Part shown: positions 53,629 to 63,300 of the stretch, one piece after another | Position numbering within the stretch: the first letter of the stretch is position 1 | Layout of the letters: every line of letters starts with the position of its first letter | Origin: Rhizobium giardinii bv. giardinii H152 | GTDB taxonomy: Bacteria > Pseudomonadota > Alphaproteobacteria > Rhizobiales > Rhizobiaceae | Length of the DNA stretch: 64,000 nucleotides | Direction: 5' to 3' | Assembly (NCBI RefSeq): GCF_000379605.1 | Contig: NZ_KB902682.1 | Span: 31,845 to 95,844, forward strand | The notes under the pieces: generated by a model | What the model was told of the DNA's origin: nothing | Database searches by the model: none | What the model saw: the letters and a program-made list of their open reading frames with translations, nothing else | Position numbers and translations under genes: made by a program

Positions 53629-55086
53629 ATGCTTCAGTTGAAGGACAAAGATCTATTCCGGCAGGCCGGCCTGATCGGCAGCGCCTGGTTAGGTGCTGCC
53701 GCGGGCAAGACAATTGACGTCGTCGATCCCGCGAGCCAGACGACTCTAGGCACCATTCCGGATATGGGTACCACTGAAACTCGCGCAGCCATTCAGGCAG
53801 CCAGCGCCGCTTTTGCACCGTGGAAGAAAAAGACCCATGCCGAGCGCGCCGCCCTGCTCGAGCGCTGGCATGCATTGATGATCGAAAATCTCCAGGATCT
53901 TGCACTGCTCCTCACACTTGAGCAGGGCAAGCCACTCAACGAAGCCCGCGCGGAAATTCACTATGGCGCGTCCTTTGTCAAATGGTTTGCCGAGGAAGCC
54001 CGCCGCATCGGCGGCCACACCATTCCGTCGCCGACGGCGGATCGCCGCATCGTCGTGCTCAAGGATGCGGTCGGCGTCTGCGCCATCATCACACCGTGGA
54101 ACTTTCCGAACGCGATGATTACCCGCAAGGTGGCCCCCGCATTGGCGGCAGGTTGTACGGTGGTGATCAAGCCCTCTGAGTTCACGCCCTATTCGGCGCT
54201 CGCCCTAGGTGTCCTTGCTGAGCGGGCTGGCATTCCGCCTGGCGTCATCAACATCGTAACCGGCATGCCGACGGAGATTGGCAACGAGATCATGGCGAAC
54301 GAAACGGTGCGCAAGATCTCCTTCACCGGCTCCACGCGCGTCGGTTCGCTGCTGATGCGCGGCGCAGCGGATAGTATTAAGCGATTGTCGCTCGAACTCG
54401 GCGGCAATGCACCCTTCATCGTCTTCGACGATGCCGATCTAGACCTTGCTGTCGAGGGTGCCATTGCATCCAAATTCCGAAATGGCGGGCAGACTTGCGT
54501 CTGCGCCAACCGGATTCTCGTTCAGGGCAGCGTTTACACCGCCTTTGCCGAAAAGCTCAGCGCGCGCGTCAACGCGATGAAGGTCGGCCCGGGAACCGAG
54601 CCCGGCAACGCCATCGGACCGATGATCAACCCTGCGGCGATCGAGAAGATCAACCTTCATGTCGAAGACGCGCTGGCAAAGGGCGCCAAGGTGGTAGCAC
54701 GGGGCAGTTCGCTGCCGGAAGGCAAACAGTACATCGCGCCGATCGTTCTTACCGGGGCGACGGCCGAAATGCTGCTCGCCAGCGAAGAAACGTTCGGTCC
54801 TGTTGCTCCGCTCTTTCGCTTCGAAACGGAGGAAGAAGCGATCGAAATCGCCAACAGCACGCCCTTCGGCCTTGCCGCCTATTTTTACACCGAAAACCTC
54901 AAGCGCTCCTGGCGCGTCGGGGAGGCGCTCGAATTCGGCATGATCGGGCTCAACACGGGGGCGATTTCCACCGAAGTGGCGCCTTTCGGCGGCGTAAAGC
55001 AGTCGGGGCTCGGTCGCGAAGGCGCGCAGGTCGGCATCGAGGAATATCTGGAAATGAAGAGCTTCCACATTGGCGGTCTGAACTAG
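53629..55086 (+). CDS. gabD: NAD(P)-dependent succinate-semialdehyde dehydrogenase (GabD-like)
   Basis: A 485-residue aldehyde dehydrogenase of full length. ITPWNFPNAMITRKVAPALAAGCTVVIKPSEFTP is the cofactor region, ELGGNAPFIVFDDADLD holds the general-base Glu, and GGQTCVCANR the catalytic Cys; these are GabD-like rather than betaine-aldehyde-like. It oxidises succinate semialdehyde (or a similar omega-oxo acid) to succinate, the last step of GABA and polyamine breakdown. It follows the FAD oxidoreductase and precedes a GNAT and a class III aminotransferase. Confidence 0.85.
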   Translation: MLQLKDKDLFRQAGLIGSAWLGAAAGKTIDVVDPASQTTLGTIPDMGTTETRAAIQAASAAFAPWKKKTHAERAALLERWHALMIENLQDLALLLTLEQGKPLNEARAEIHYGASFVKWFAEEARRIGGHTIPSPTADRRIVVLKDAVGVCAIITPWNFPNAMITRKVAPALAAGCTVVIKPSEFTPYSALALGVLAERAGIPPGVINIVTGMPTEIGNEIMANETVRKISFTGSTRVGSLLMRGAADSIKRLSLELGGNAPFIVFDDADLDLAVEGAIASKFRNGGQTCVCANRILVQGSVYTAFAEKLSARVNAMKVGPGTEPGNAIGPMINPAAIEKINLHVEDALAKGAKVVARGSSLPEGKQYIAPIVLTGATAEMLLASEETFGPVAPLFRFETEEEAIEIANSTPFGLAAYFYTENLKRSWRVGEALEFGMIGLNTGAISTEVAPFGGVKQSGLGREGAQVGIEEYLEMKSFHIGGLN

Positions 55087-55444
55087 GCCGGGCTCTCTCG
55101 CCGGATCGTTTCTGTTCTATGTCTGCACCCGCTTACAAAGCCCGCGGCGCATCCTCATGCGCCGCCGGCTTTGTCCCTGCGAAGAGGCTAATTTCTACGT
55201 TTCATGAATATTTCGGACGGAGCATGTTATCGGCACTTCCTTATGCGACGTGGATTGGCATATCTCGCGGTGTTAGCCGCGACGCGCCTCCTGTCGAGGT
55301 CCGCCCCGGTGGCTCCCCCGTGCCAGCAGAAGATGCGGCGGCAGATGAAGCGAAAGCGATAAGATACCGCTCAGCACGCCCTCTTCAGATGATCTGCCAA
55401 CCGGCTTTCCTGCAAACTTTGGCTCAGCAACTTGAGGAAGGGCC
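55087..55444. other. Intergenic stretch with a strong hairpin
   Basis: It holds the hairpin at 55135-55174 and no gene. A GGAAGG ribosome site lies just before 55445. Confidence 0.45.
55135..55174 (+). terminator. Long hairpin after gabD-like gene
   Basis: ACAAAGCC-C-GCGGCGCAT, loop CCTC, ATGCGCCGC-C-GGCTTTGT: 17 paired bases with one C-C mismatch. The descending arm ends CTTTGTCC, a weak U-run. It probably ends or attenuates transcription after 55086. Confidence 0.65.
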
Positions 55445-56278
55445 ATGCAGAAACGTCAGATCGATATTGCCGCTTTTGTCCCCGAACATCTTGACGCCGC
55501 CGTCGCCCTCTCGCGGCAAGTGGGTTGGCCCCATCGCCCCGAGGACTGGCAGATGGCCCTTGCCCTGAGCGAAGGCGCGGTCGCGATCGAGAATGACCGG
55601 GTCGTAGGCACCGCGCTCGTGACGCGCTACAAGGAAGCATGTGCTACGATCAACATGGTCATTGTGGACCAGTCCTTGCGTGGCCGGGGTATTGGCCGGC
55701 GGCTCATGGACGCCGCTCTCGTCCTCTCCGATGGGCGCCCGCTGCGGCTAGTAGCGACAGAGGACGGTTTGCCGCTCTACGAAAAACTCGGATTTCGCGA
55801 GACCGGGCGGGTGCTGCAGCACCAGGGCATTACCGCGAAGATAGACACTCCGCCGATCACGTCTGCGGCGACGTCGGCCGATCTTTCCGCCATTGCGGAA
55901 CTTGACCGACAGGCCTTTGGTGCCGACCGCAGTGATCTGATCGCCTACTTGGCCAATGTGGGCACATTCGCCGTCATCCGGCGCAACAACCGCATCGCCG
56001 GTTTCTCAGCCCTTCGCTGTTTCGGCCGTGGCGAAGTCATCGGCCCCGTCGCCGCCGGGGACCTGGAGGACGCAAAAGCGCTCGTCGCTCACTTCATCGC
56101 CCTGCGCCCCGGCCGGTTTCTACGGGTGGATATCCCAGGCATCATCGACTTGTCGGACTGGCTCGCCGAGCGGGGCCTCGGTCACGTCGGTGGCGGTATT
56201 GCGATGATGAGGCCATCGATCCCCCCAGCTGCTTCCGACCCCACCATCTTTGCCCTCGCCAACCAGGCGCTCGGCTGA
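55445..56278 (+). CDS. Two-domain GNAT acetyltransferase, paralogue B
   Basis: A 277-residue GNAT with the same layout as the proteins at 43941 and 59056. QVGWPHRPEDWQMAL is the entry motif, VDQSLRGRGIGRRLMDAAL the acetyl-CoA loop (R-G-x-G-I-G), GRGEVIGPVAAGDLEDA the C-terminal block and FALANQALG the end. It lies 15 bp before the aminotransferase gene, so the two are cotranscribed. The pairing suggests that an amine or amino acid is acetylated and transaminated in the same pathway. Confidence 0.82.
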   Translation: MQKRQIDIAAFVPEHLDAAVALSRQVGWPHRPEDWQMALALSEGAVAIENDRVVGTALVTRYKEACATINMVIVDQSLRGRGIGRRLMDAALVLSDGRPLRLVATEDGLPLYEKLGFRETGRVLQHQGITAKIDTPPITSAATSADLSAIAELDRQAFGADRSDLIAYLANVGTFAVIRRNNRIAGFSALRCFGRGEVIGPVAAGDLEDAKALVAHFIALRPGRFLRVDIPGIIDLSDWLAERGLGHVGGGIAMMRPSIPPAASDPTIFALANQALG

Positions 56279-56292
56279 TCCGGAGAGTTATC

Positions 56293-57669
56293 ATGTACAG
56301 CAATTCCCTTGTCGAACTCGACCGCGCCCATCTCGTGCATCCGGTCGCCTCCTATCGCAATCACGAGAAGCTCGGCGTGCGCGTGCTCACGTCTGCCAAA
56401 GGCGCATCTGTCACAGACGCCTCGGGCAAACAACTGGTCGACGGCTTCGCAGGGCTCTGGTGCGTCAATGCCGGGTACGGCCAGGAATCGATTGTCGAAG
56501 CGGCAACCCGACAGATGCGCGAACTTCCCTACGCGACGGCTTATTTCGGCCTCGGTTCGGAGCCGGCGATCCGGCTCGCCGCGGCATTGGCAGAGCGAGC
56601 TCCGGGCGATCTCAACCATGTTTACTTCACACTCGGCGGATCGGATGCGATCGACAGCACCGTCCGTTTCAGCCGCTATTACTGGATTGCCCGTGGTGAG
56701 CCGAAGCGCGACCAGTTCATCTCGGTCGAGCAAGGCTACCACGGCTCATCTACTGTCGGAGCAGGCTTGACGGCGCTGCCGTCTTTCCATGCAGGCTTCG
56801 GCATTCCCTTCGAGTGGCAGCATAAAATTCCCTCGCACTATGCCTATCGCAATCCCGTCGGCGATAATCCGCAGGCGATCATCAACGCTTCGCTCGCGGC
56901 ACTGCGGCGCAAGGTTGAGGAAATTGGCCCCGATCGCGTCGCCGCCTTTTATGCTGAACCGATCCAGGGTTCGGGCGGCGTGCTGGTTCCACCGAAGGGG
57001 TGGATGAAGGCAATGCGCGAACTCTGCCGCGAACTGGACATCCTATTCGTTGCCGACGAAGTGATCACCGCTTTCGGGCGCACCGGCCCGCTCTTCGCCT
57101 GCGCGGAGGACGACATCGTGCCGGATTTCATTACCACTGCCAAGGGTCTGACCTCCGGCTATGTTCCGATGGGTGCAGTGTTCATGGCCGACCACGTCTA
57201 TCAGACCATCGCCGATGGGGCCGGTGCTGCAGCCGTCGGTCACGGCTATACCTATTCGGCCCATCCGGTATCCGCGGCTGTCGGCCTCGAAGTTCTGAAA
57301 CTGTACGAAAACGGTTTGCTTGCGAACGGTCGGAAGGCGGGCGCTAGGCTGATGGAAGGGCTTGAGAGCCTCAAGGACCATCCACTCGTCGGGGATGTCC
57401 GCGGCCGCGGAATGCTCGCCGCCTTGGAACTCGTGGTAGACAAGGAGAAGAAGACCCCGCTGCCAATGACAGCCGATCCGGCACGCCGCATCTTCGACCG
57501 GGCCTGGGAAAACGGCTTGGTCCTCCGCGCCTTCGCCAACGGCGTACTTGGCTACGCGCCACCACTCTGCTGCACCGACGCCGATATCGACGCAATCATT
57601 GAACGCACCCGAAAGACGCTGGACGATACCCTGGCGGACCCGGATGTGCGCGCGGCCATCAAAGACTGA
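56293..57669 (+). CDS. Class III (omega) aminotransferase, SpuC-like
   Basis: A 458-residue PLP enzyme. GFAGLWCVNAGYG and YFGLGSEPAIRLA mark the substrate region, FTLGGSDAIDSTVRFSRYYW and QGYHGSS the cofactor phosphate loop, LFVADEVITAFGRTG the PLP-binding Asp, and TTAKGLTSGYVPMGAV the Schiff-base lysine. It resembles omega-amino-acid:pyruvate and putrescine/spermidine:pyruvate aminotransferases. Expected product: an amino- or acetamido-aldehyde, which the ALDH enzymes nearby could oxidise. Directly downstream of a GNAT gene. Confidence 0.87.
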   Translation: MYSNSLVELDRAHLVHPVASYRNHEKLGVRVLTSAKGASVTDASGKQLVDGFAGLWCVNAGYGQESIVEAATRQMRELPYATAYFGLGSEPAIRLAAALAERAPGDLNHVYFTLGGSDAIDSTVRFSRYYWIARGEPKRDQFISVEQGYHGSSTVGAGLTALPSFHAGFGIPFEWQHKIPSHYAYRNPVGDNPQAIINASLAALRRKVEEIGPDRVAAFYAEPIQGSGGVLVPPKGWMKAMRELCRELDILFVADEVITAFGRTGPLFACAEDDIVPDFITTAKGLTSGYVPMGAVFMADHVYQTIADGAGAAAVGHGYTYSAHPVSAAVGLEVLKLYENGLLANGRKAGARLMEGLESLKDHPLVGDVRGRGMLAALELVVDKEKKTPLPMTADPARRIFDRAWENGLVLRAFANGVLGYAPPLCCTDADIDAIIERTRKTLDDTLADPDVRAAIKD

Positions 57670-57920
57670 TCACGGCAGGTGACAGAGGCAACATGTCGCC
57701 AAATCGACATTCTGACCGCGCCATGACCTCTTCCTGGAGATTACGGCGCGGTACAGATTTGCAATGCGAATGACCATTGGCTCTTTCTGCATAAGCAAGC
57801 GTCATAGGTTGCGGCATTGCCGCGCAACTAGCTGGGCTTTAGGCGATGTAGCACGGAGCTCTGCAGCCACAATTCGGGCCAATCCGTGAGGGGTTGTTGG
57901 CGCAAGAGCGGATACCGAAT

Positions 57921-58427
57921 TTAAAGCGGAAACAGGCTCGTCAACGGCATGTGTGACTTGACGATGGGCGACTTCAAGACAACGAAGCTGAAATACCTAT
58001 CGATGCCGATCTCCAGGTCGGTGAGACGCTCCATGATCTCCTGATATTCACTGATGCCGGCGGTTACAAATTTCAGGAGATAGTCATAGCCGCCAGACAC
58101 CAGGTGGCATTCCATGACCTGGTCGATCTTTTCTATCGAAGTCAGGAAGCGGGCGAAGTCGATCTGCCGGTGGTTTTTCAATGTGATTTCCGTGAAGACT
58201 GTCAACGTCTGCCCCAGCTTGCTCACATTGATCTGTGCGGAGTAGCCGTCGATGTAGCCCTCAGACTGCAGTTTCTTCACGCGCATCAGACATGGGCTCG
58301 GTGAAAGATTGACCAACTCGGCCAGTTCCACGTTGGTAACGCGGCCATTTTTCTGCAGTTCATGCAGGATCTTTATATCGATACGGTCGAGTTTCAACAG
58401 CCTGCTCCGTTTATCGACGACGATCAT
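57921..58427 (-). CDS. Lrp/AsnC-family transcription regulator
   Basis: A 168-residue Lrp regulator. The N-terminal HTH is LDRIDIKILHELQKNGRVTNVELAELVNLSPSPCLMRVKKLQSEGYI, followed by the RAM ligand domain (VMECHLVSGGYDYLLKFVTA). It is convergent with the aminotransferase gene and divergent from the GNAT/FAD/ALDH genes at 59.1-62.9 kb, so it probably controls amino-acid or amine catabolism here, sensing an amino acid. Confidence 0.88.
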   Translation of the reverse strand: MIVVDKRSRLLKLDRIDIKILHELQKNGRVTNVELAELVNLSPSPCLMRVKKLQSEGYIDGYSAQINVSKLGQTLTVFTEITLKNHRQIDFARFLTSIEKIDQVMECHLVSGGYDYLLKFVTAGISEYQEIMERLTDLEIGIDRYFSFVVLKSPIVKSHMPLTSLFPL

Positions 58428-59055
58428 GGCGCAGCATATCGTGCCGTTATGTTCCCATAGTCAGAGTAACATGTTGCTGTAACGTGTCGATGGCGTTTAG
58501 CGTGACTGCGGCGCACGAACGTACTGCGGCGGCCGGTGCGTCGGCATTATATGCTGCAGCGGCAACCAAAGGACCACGTGCCCTGCCGTGTTGCGCAAGC
58601 CCGGTACTGCTGAACTGGACGTAAGTGCCCTTGGGCCAAAGGTGATTTCCGCAACATTGGTTGAGCCAGTCTCCTGATTGCTTGGATCCGTATTACCAGA
58701 TGCCAGCTAGCTCACCCTCGCCAATAGCGTTGCAGCCGGGGTCTCGCATCCCTGCCGAAAACGGGCAGCTGCTTTTTTTGCTGCTCGTCATTCTGCCGTT
58801 GGAGGGCTTCATCGATGCAGAGTGTTCCGTTCCGGCGTTCGTCAGGCCATTGCAGACGGCGTTGCCGTCGCGCCGGTCGCAAAAGCCGCCGTACCGACGG
58901 CGAAAAAATTTTTGTTCGACCTGCACCATCCGTCATGCCGAGGGACGGCTCAAAACGAATGATTCGGCCGAAATGAAGGGCAAGAACAGCAGGGAAATCT
59001 GCTTGCCAGGCTCGACTATGAATTCGAGCTTTAACCAAGAGACAGTATTTCACCT
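58428..59055. other. Gene-free divergent region before the second GNAT operon
   Basis: No supported gene in 628 bp; frames present lack family motifs. It should contain the Lrp-controlled promoters for both directions. Confidence 0.45.
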
Positions 59056-59922
59056 ATGGCCGTAGACCATGAGAGCGACAAAGTCAGCGCCCGGATCGAG
59101 CTGATGAAAATTGAAACCCGGCATTTGCAGGGAGCGCTGAGGCTATCGCAGGAGATGGGCTGGCCTTACCGGCTGCAGGATTGGGAGTTTGCCGCGACGG
59201 TCGGCGAGGGTCTGGTCATCGAGCGGGCAGGCGAAGTGATCGGCACGGCCATGTGGTGGAATTACGGACAGGCCTATGCCACCGCTGGGATGATCATCGT
59301 CACCGCCTCCGCACAGGGCGCAGGCTACGGCTCGCAGCTCTTCAATGGGGTGCTTCAGGCGACAGTCGGTCGCAACGTTCTGCTCAACTCAACCGCGGAG
59401 GGGCTTGCGCTCTACAAGCGACGTGGCTTTACTGCCTGGAGCACTGTGCTTCAGCATCAGGGTACGCTCACCGTTGCGGTGACCCTGAATGCCCGCGACG
59501 ACATCCGTCCGGCAACCATCTCCGACCTTATGGGGATCCAAGCCTTTGACCAGCGGGCCACGGGCATGTCCCGACAGTCGATGGTGGCCCAGCTCGCCGA
59601 TGTGGGTAACGTGGTGGTCGTCGAACGCGCGGGACGGATTGCAGGCTACGCCATCGCAAGGAAGTTCGGCCGCGGCTACGTTATCGGCCCTTGTGCAGCC
59701 GAGAGCGCACAAGATGCGCGACTCCTGATCCTGGCCCAGCTTTCGAAGCTTCACGGGCAATTTGTTCGAATCGATGTCTATGCGGAAGATGAATTGAGCG
59801 ATTGGCTGGAGGGCCTCGGCCTCAAGCAGGTCAGTCATGCGACCGCTATGGTCAAGGGGCAGCGACCGGAATCCGACGGGACGGCCCGTATGTATGCCTT
59901 GGCAAACCAGTCGTTCGGTTAG
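59056..59922 (+). CDS. Two-domain GNAT acetyltransferase, paralogue C
   Basis: A 288-residue GNAT, third paralogue in the window. Motifs: EMGWPYRLQDWEF, acetyl-CoA loop TASAQGAGYGSQLFNGVL (Q-G-x-G-x-G), GRGYVIGPCAAESAQDA, end YALANQSFG. ATG 59056 is preferred over 59104 because the residues just before the latter align with the other paralogues. It heads the FAD-oxidoreductase/ALDH genes, 260 bp upstream of the former. Confidence 0.8.
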   Translation: MAVDHESDKVSARIELMKIETRHLQGALRLSQEMGWPYRLQDWEFAATVGEGLVIERAGEVIGTAMWWNYGQAYATAGMIIVTASAQGAGYGSQLFNGVLQATVGRNVLLNSTAEGLALYKRRGFTAWSTVLQHQGTLTVAVTLNARDDIRPATISDLMGIQAFDQRATGMSRQSMVAQLADVGNVVVVERAGRIAGYAIARKFGRGYVIGPCAAESAQDARLLILAQLSKLHGQFVRIDVYAEDELSDWLEGLGLKQVSHATAMVKGQRPESDGTARMYALANQSFG

Positions 59923-59933
59923 GAAATCAGGAT

Positions 59934-60107
59934 ATGGGCAAGATGACGGTAAACCTGCAAGGACCACAGACGGTCAAAATCATCGAGGCCTGGTCACCCC
60001 AGCGCTGCTTGTGGACCGAGGACGGCTTGAGCGCCATGTACCGTGCTGACCGAGCACGCCACGAAGCTTGGCGTGGTGCTGCGCCTAAAAAAATTGAAGC
60101 GCGGTGA
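59934..60107 (+). CDS. Possible small ORF between GNAT and FAD oxidoreductase genes
   Basis: A 57-codon frame (MGKMTVNLQGPQ...) begins 12 bp after the GNAT stop with AGGA about six bases upstream. No family match is visible and the following 75 bp to the next gene hold broken frames, so it may be a remnant or chance. Confidence 0.2.
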   Translation: MGKMTVNLQGPQTVKIIEAWSPQRCLWTEDGLSAMYRADRARHEAWRGAAPKKIEAR

Positions 60108-60181
60108 CAGCGAATCCGAGACTGGTGACCAATCTCTACGCTTTGCATGGCGCCCATGCAAATTAACGCGCTGGTGGCAAA

Positions 60182-61456
60182 ATGAAGCTTACCTCTTACT
60201 GGCTGGATACGTCTCAGCCGTTCAATGATGGATCATCCAAACCCCTTGAAGGTCACTACGACGTCGCCGTGGTGGGAGGCGGTCTGACCGGATCTTCCGC
60301 CGCACTGGCGCTTGCCAAGAAGGGCGCCCGGGTCGCCCTGCTCGAGGCCGACACAATCGGCAACGCCGCATCCGGACGCAACGGCGGTATGTGCAACAAT
60401 GGTTTTGCCCAGAACTATGCGATCATGGCCGGCAAGTACGGCAAGGATGCCGCAAACGCGCTTTACAAAGCTTTCGATGCCGGCGTCGACATGGTTGAGC
60501 GGATCGTTGGGGAAGAGCAGATCGACTGCAGCTTCTCTCGAGTAGGCAAGCTCAAGCTTGCCGCCAAACCCGAGCACTATGACATGCTGGCGCGCAGCCA
60601 GGAGCTTTTGGCGGCCAATGTCGATCCCGACACGAGGATGATTGCCCGAGCGGACCTACATAGCGAGGTCGGAACCGGCCGTTACCACGGTGGGCTGCTC
60701 TTTCCCAAGAGCGCCAACATGCATGTCGGCCGGTTCGTCCGGGGCCTGGCGACCGCAGCCGCGCGGCGGGGCGCGGAGGTCTATGAACGCGCGCCCGTCC
60801 TGGCCATGCACAAGGTTCCCGCTGGGCATGAGCTAACCACCTCCAGAGGCAAAATCGTTGCGCGGCAGGTTCTGCTGGCCAGCGGCATTTCCCAGGTTGG
60901 ACCACTCGGATGGATCCGTCGGCGGATCGTGCCGGTCGGGGCATTCCTGATTGTGACGGAACCGCTATCGCCTTCGGAGCTTGACCGCTTGATGCCGGCC
61001 CGTCGCAATGTCGTCGATACGCGCAACCTTGTTGTCTACTGGCGGCTGACACCGGACAACCGCATGTTGTTCGGCGGGCGGGCACGCTTTGCGGTGTCCA
61101 ATCCACAATCCGACGAAAAAAGCGGCCGAATCCTGAAAGCGGCGATGGTCGACGTTTTTCCGGAACTGGCCGGCGTCCGGATCGACTACTGCTGGGGCGG
61201 CATGGTCGATATGACCCGCGACCGGTTGCCCCGCGCCGGGGAGCGCGACGGAATCTTCTACTCTATGGGCTATAGCGGACACGGCACTCATATGTCGACG
61301 CTGATGGGCAGTATCATGACCGACGTCATGGACGGTCGTCCCGACCTCAACCCCTGGAAGGATTTCGACTGGCCAGCGATCCCTGGATATTTCGGCCGTC
61401 CCTGGTTCCTGCCGATCCTCGGTGCCTACTACCGCATGAAGGACCTAGTTCAATGA
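60182..61456 (+). CDS. FAD-dependent oxidoreductase, PuuB-like (gamma-glutamylputrescine-oxidase type)
   Basis: A 424-residue DAO-family enzyme. The leader SYWLDTSQP and FAD fold VAVVGGGLTGSSAALALAKKG, with IGNAASGRNGGMCNNG as the flavin loop, follow PuuB. The C-terminal part holds MLFGGRARF, DYCWGGMVDMTRDRLPR and YSMGYSGHGTHMSTLMG. It is a paralogue of the enzyme at 51991, sharing the PWF..P ending. It should oxidise an amine to an aldehyde. Its stop overlaps the ALDH start by 4 bp, coupling oxidase and aldehyde dehydrogenase. Confidence 0.83.
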   Translation: MKLTSYWLDTSQPFNDGSSKPLEGHYDVAVVGGGLTGSSAALALAKKGARVALLEADTIGNAASGRNGGMCNNGFAQNYAIMAGKYGKDAANALYKAFDAGVDMVERIVGEEQIDCSFSRVGKLKLAAKPEHYDMLARSQELLAANVDPDTRMIARADLHSEVGTGRYHGGLLFPKSANMHVGRFVRGLATAAARRGAEVYERAPVLAMHKVPAGHELTTSRGKIVARQVLLASGISQVGPLGWIRRRIVPVGAFLIVTEPLSPSELDRLMPARRNVVDTRNLVVYWRLTPDNRMLFGGRARFAVSNPQSDEKSGRILKAAMVDVFPELAGVRIDYCWGGMVDMTRDRLPRAGERDGIFYSMGYSGHGTHMSTLMGSIMTDVMDGRPDLNPWKDFDWPAIPGYFGRPWFLPILGAYYRMKDLVQ

Positions 61457-62907
61457 TCGCGCCCCTCGAACACCTGTCCCGAAACGGCCACTTGCAAACG
61501 TTCTTCATTGACGGCCAATGGCTCGAGCCGAGAGGCACCGCCGAGGGCGTTGTGGTGAATCCGGCCACGGAGGAGGTTGTGACCCGGTTTCCGCTGGGAA
61601 ACAGCAAGGACGTGAACGCGGCCGTTTCAGCGGCCCGTCGGGCGTTCGCCACCTGGAGCCGTACCAAGCCGGAATACCGCGCGGGTCTGCTTGATCGGCT
61701 GCACGCGGTGCTTGAAGCGCGCAGCGAACTGCTTGCACAATGCATCACCCTCGAGATAGGCGCGGCGATCGGATATGCGCGCACCGCGCAAGTGCCCCTA
61801 GCGATGGCCCATGTGGAGGTCGCTCGCGATGTCCTGGAAGCCTTCCGCTTCGTCAAACAGCGCGGCCGTACCGCCGTCACCCACGAACCGATCGGCGTCT
61901 GTGCAGTGATCACTCCGTGGAACTGGCCACTTTACCAGATCACGGCCAAAGTTGCTCCGGCGCTCGCCGCAGGCTGCACGGTCGTGCTGAAGCCAAGCGA
62001 GCTTTCTCCTCTAAACGCCCTGCTGTTCGCTGAGGCGATCGAAGAGGCTGGATTCCCGCCCGGGGTTTTCAACCTTGTCAATGGCGACGGCCCATGCGTC
62101 GGCGCGGGTCTGGCCGCCCATCAAGACGTCGACATGATCTCCATTACCGGCTCTACCCGCGCGGGCATCGCGGTGGCCGAGGCGGCCGCGCCGACTGTCA
62201 AGCGTGTCGCGCAGGAACTCGGCGGCAAGTCGCCGAACGTGATCCTACCGGACGCCGACCTCGATCGCGCCGTTTCCCTGGGTATTGCCGCTGCGTTTCG
62301 CAATCTCGGCCAGTCATGCAGCGCACCGACGCGCATGATTGTCCCGCGCGCGCTGCTTTCAGAGATCGAGTCACTTGCTAAAAGGGCCGCAGATGAAATC
62401 GTCGTGGGCGATCCTCTCGCGGAGACCAGCACCCACGGCGTGATCGCGAACCAGGCCCAGTTCGATCGGATCCAAACCATGATCAGGGTCGGCATTTCAG
62501 AAGGCGCAAAACTCATTGTCGGCGGAGAGGGCCGCCCTGCCGGTCTGAATGTCGGGTTCTACGTTAAACCGACGATTTTTTCCGAGGTGGGCACGGGCAT
62601 GCGTATTGCCCAGGAGGAGATCTTCGGACCGGTTCTGTGCCTCATCCCCTACGACACGGTGGAAGAGGCCGTCACCATCGCCAATGATACCGTTTACGGC
62701 CTAGGGGCGCACGTGCAGGGCAAAGATATGAACATCGTTAAGGATGTCGCGTCGCAGATCCGCTCCGGGCAAGTTCACCTCAACTACCCGGCCTGGGATC
62801 CACACGCCCCGTTTGGCGGTTTCAAGCAGTCTGGAAACGGACGCGAATACGGCATCGAAGGCATGTTGGAGTATCTTGAGGTCAAGTCCATCCTCGGCTT
62901 TTTCTAA
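61453..62907 (+). CDS. Aldehyde dehydrogenase (PuuC/AldA-like)
   Basis: A 484-residue NAD-dependent ALDH. ITPWNWPLYQITAKVAPALAAGCTVVLKPSE, QELGGKSPNVILPDADLD (general-base Glu), NLGQSCSAPTRM (catalytic Cys) and EEIFGPVLCLIPYDT are all intact. It overlaps the PuuB-like gene by 4 bp and probably oxidises the aldehyde that enzyme makes, such as a substituted 4-aminobutyraldehyde. It is less GabD-like than the enzyme at 53629, so the two likely act on different aldehydes. Confidence 0.88.
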   Translation: MIAPLEHLSRNGHLQTFFIDGQWLEPRGTAEGVVVNPATEEVVTRFPLGNSKDVNAAVSAARRAFATWSRTKPEYRAGLLDRLHAVLEARSELLAQCITLEIGAAIGYARTAQVPLAMAHVEVARDVLEAFRFVKQRGRTAVTHEPIGVCAVITPWNWPLYQITAKVAPALAAGCTVVLKPSELSPLNALLFAEAIEEAGFPPGVFNLVNGDGPCVGAGLAAHQDVDMISITGSTRAGIAVAEAAAPTVKRVAQELGGKSPNVILPDADLDRAVSLGIAAAFRNLGQSCSAPTRMIVPRALLSEIESLAKRAADEIVVGDPLAETSTHGVIANQAQFDRIQTMIRVGISEGAKLIVGGEGRPAGLNVGFYVKPTIFSEVGTGMRIAQEEIFGPVLCLIPYDTVEEAVTIANDTVYGLGAHVQGKDMNIVKDVASQIRSGQVHLNYPAWDPHAPFGGFKQSGNGREYGIEGMLEYLEVKSILGFF

Positions 62908-63300
62908 GCGGCATCTTCGCAGAGGCACCCTGCTATCGGAGCGTCTTTTTGCCAGTAAGATGCCTGCGGACGTTCGTCGATAAAACGGCCTGAATGTCGC
63001 CAAAGGTGGATCCAGGATGAGGAAATCGGAATGCTAGACACGCATTTCATGAAGAGATAATGCGCGGAGGTGAGATCGTAGCGAAACAACGAGGAGTAAT
63101 GCAGGATATCCTCCGAAACGCTGCTGATTTCAGCCGATGTCACTGTTTGGAGCGTCGGTCGGAGTGTCGTTGCAGAGAATTTGCGGCCCGTCATGCTGGA
63201 TCCGAATAATGCTCTGCCATACCGGGCGAGTTCAGAAGAATCTGTCGGTCAAGCGGTCATATGCTTAAGTGTCAGCAACGACCAACTTGGAGAAATTGCC
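62908..63300. other. Gene-free stretch
   Basis: No gene or clear terminator was seen after the ALDH stop; it leads into the LysE relic. Confidence 0.4.

Noticed and set aside
55371..55640. Minus-strand frame over the GNAT start
   Set aside because: Overlaps the supported GNAT start and contains only arginine/serine-rich text.
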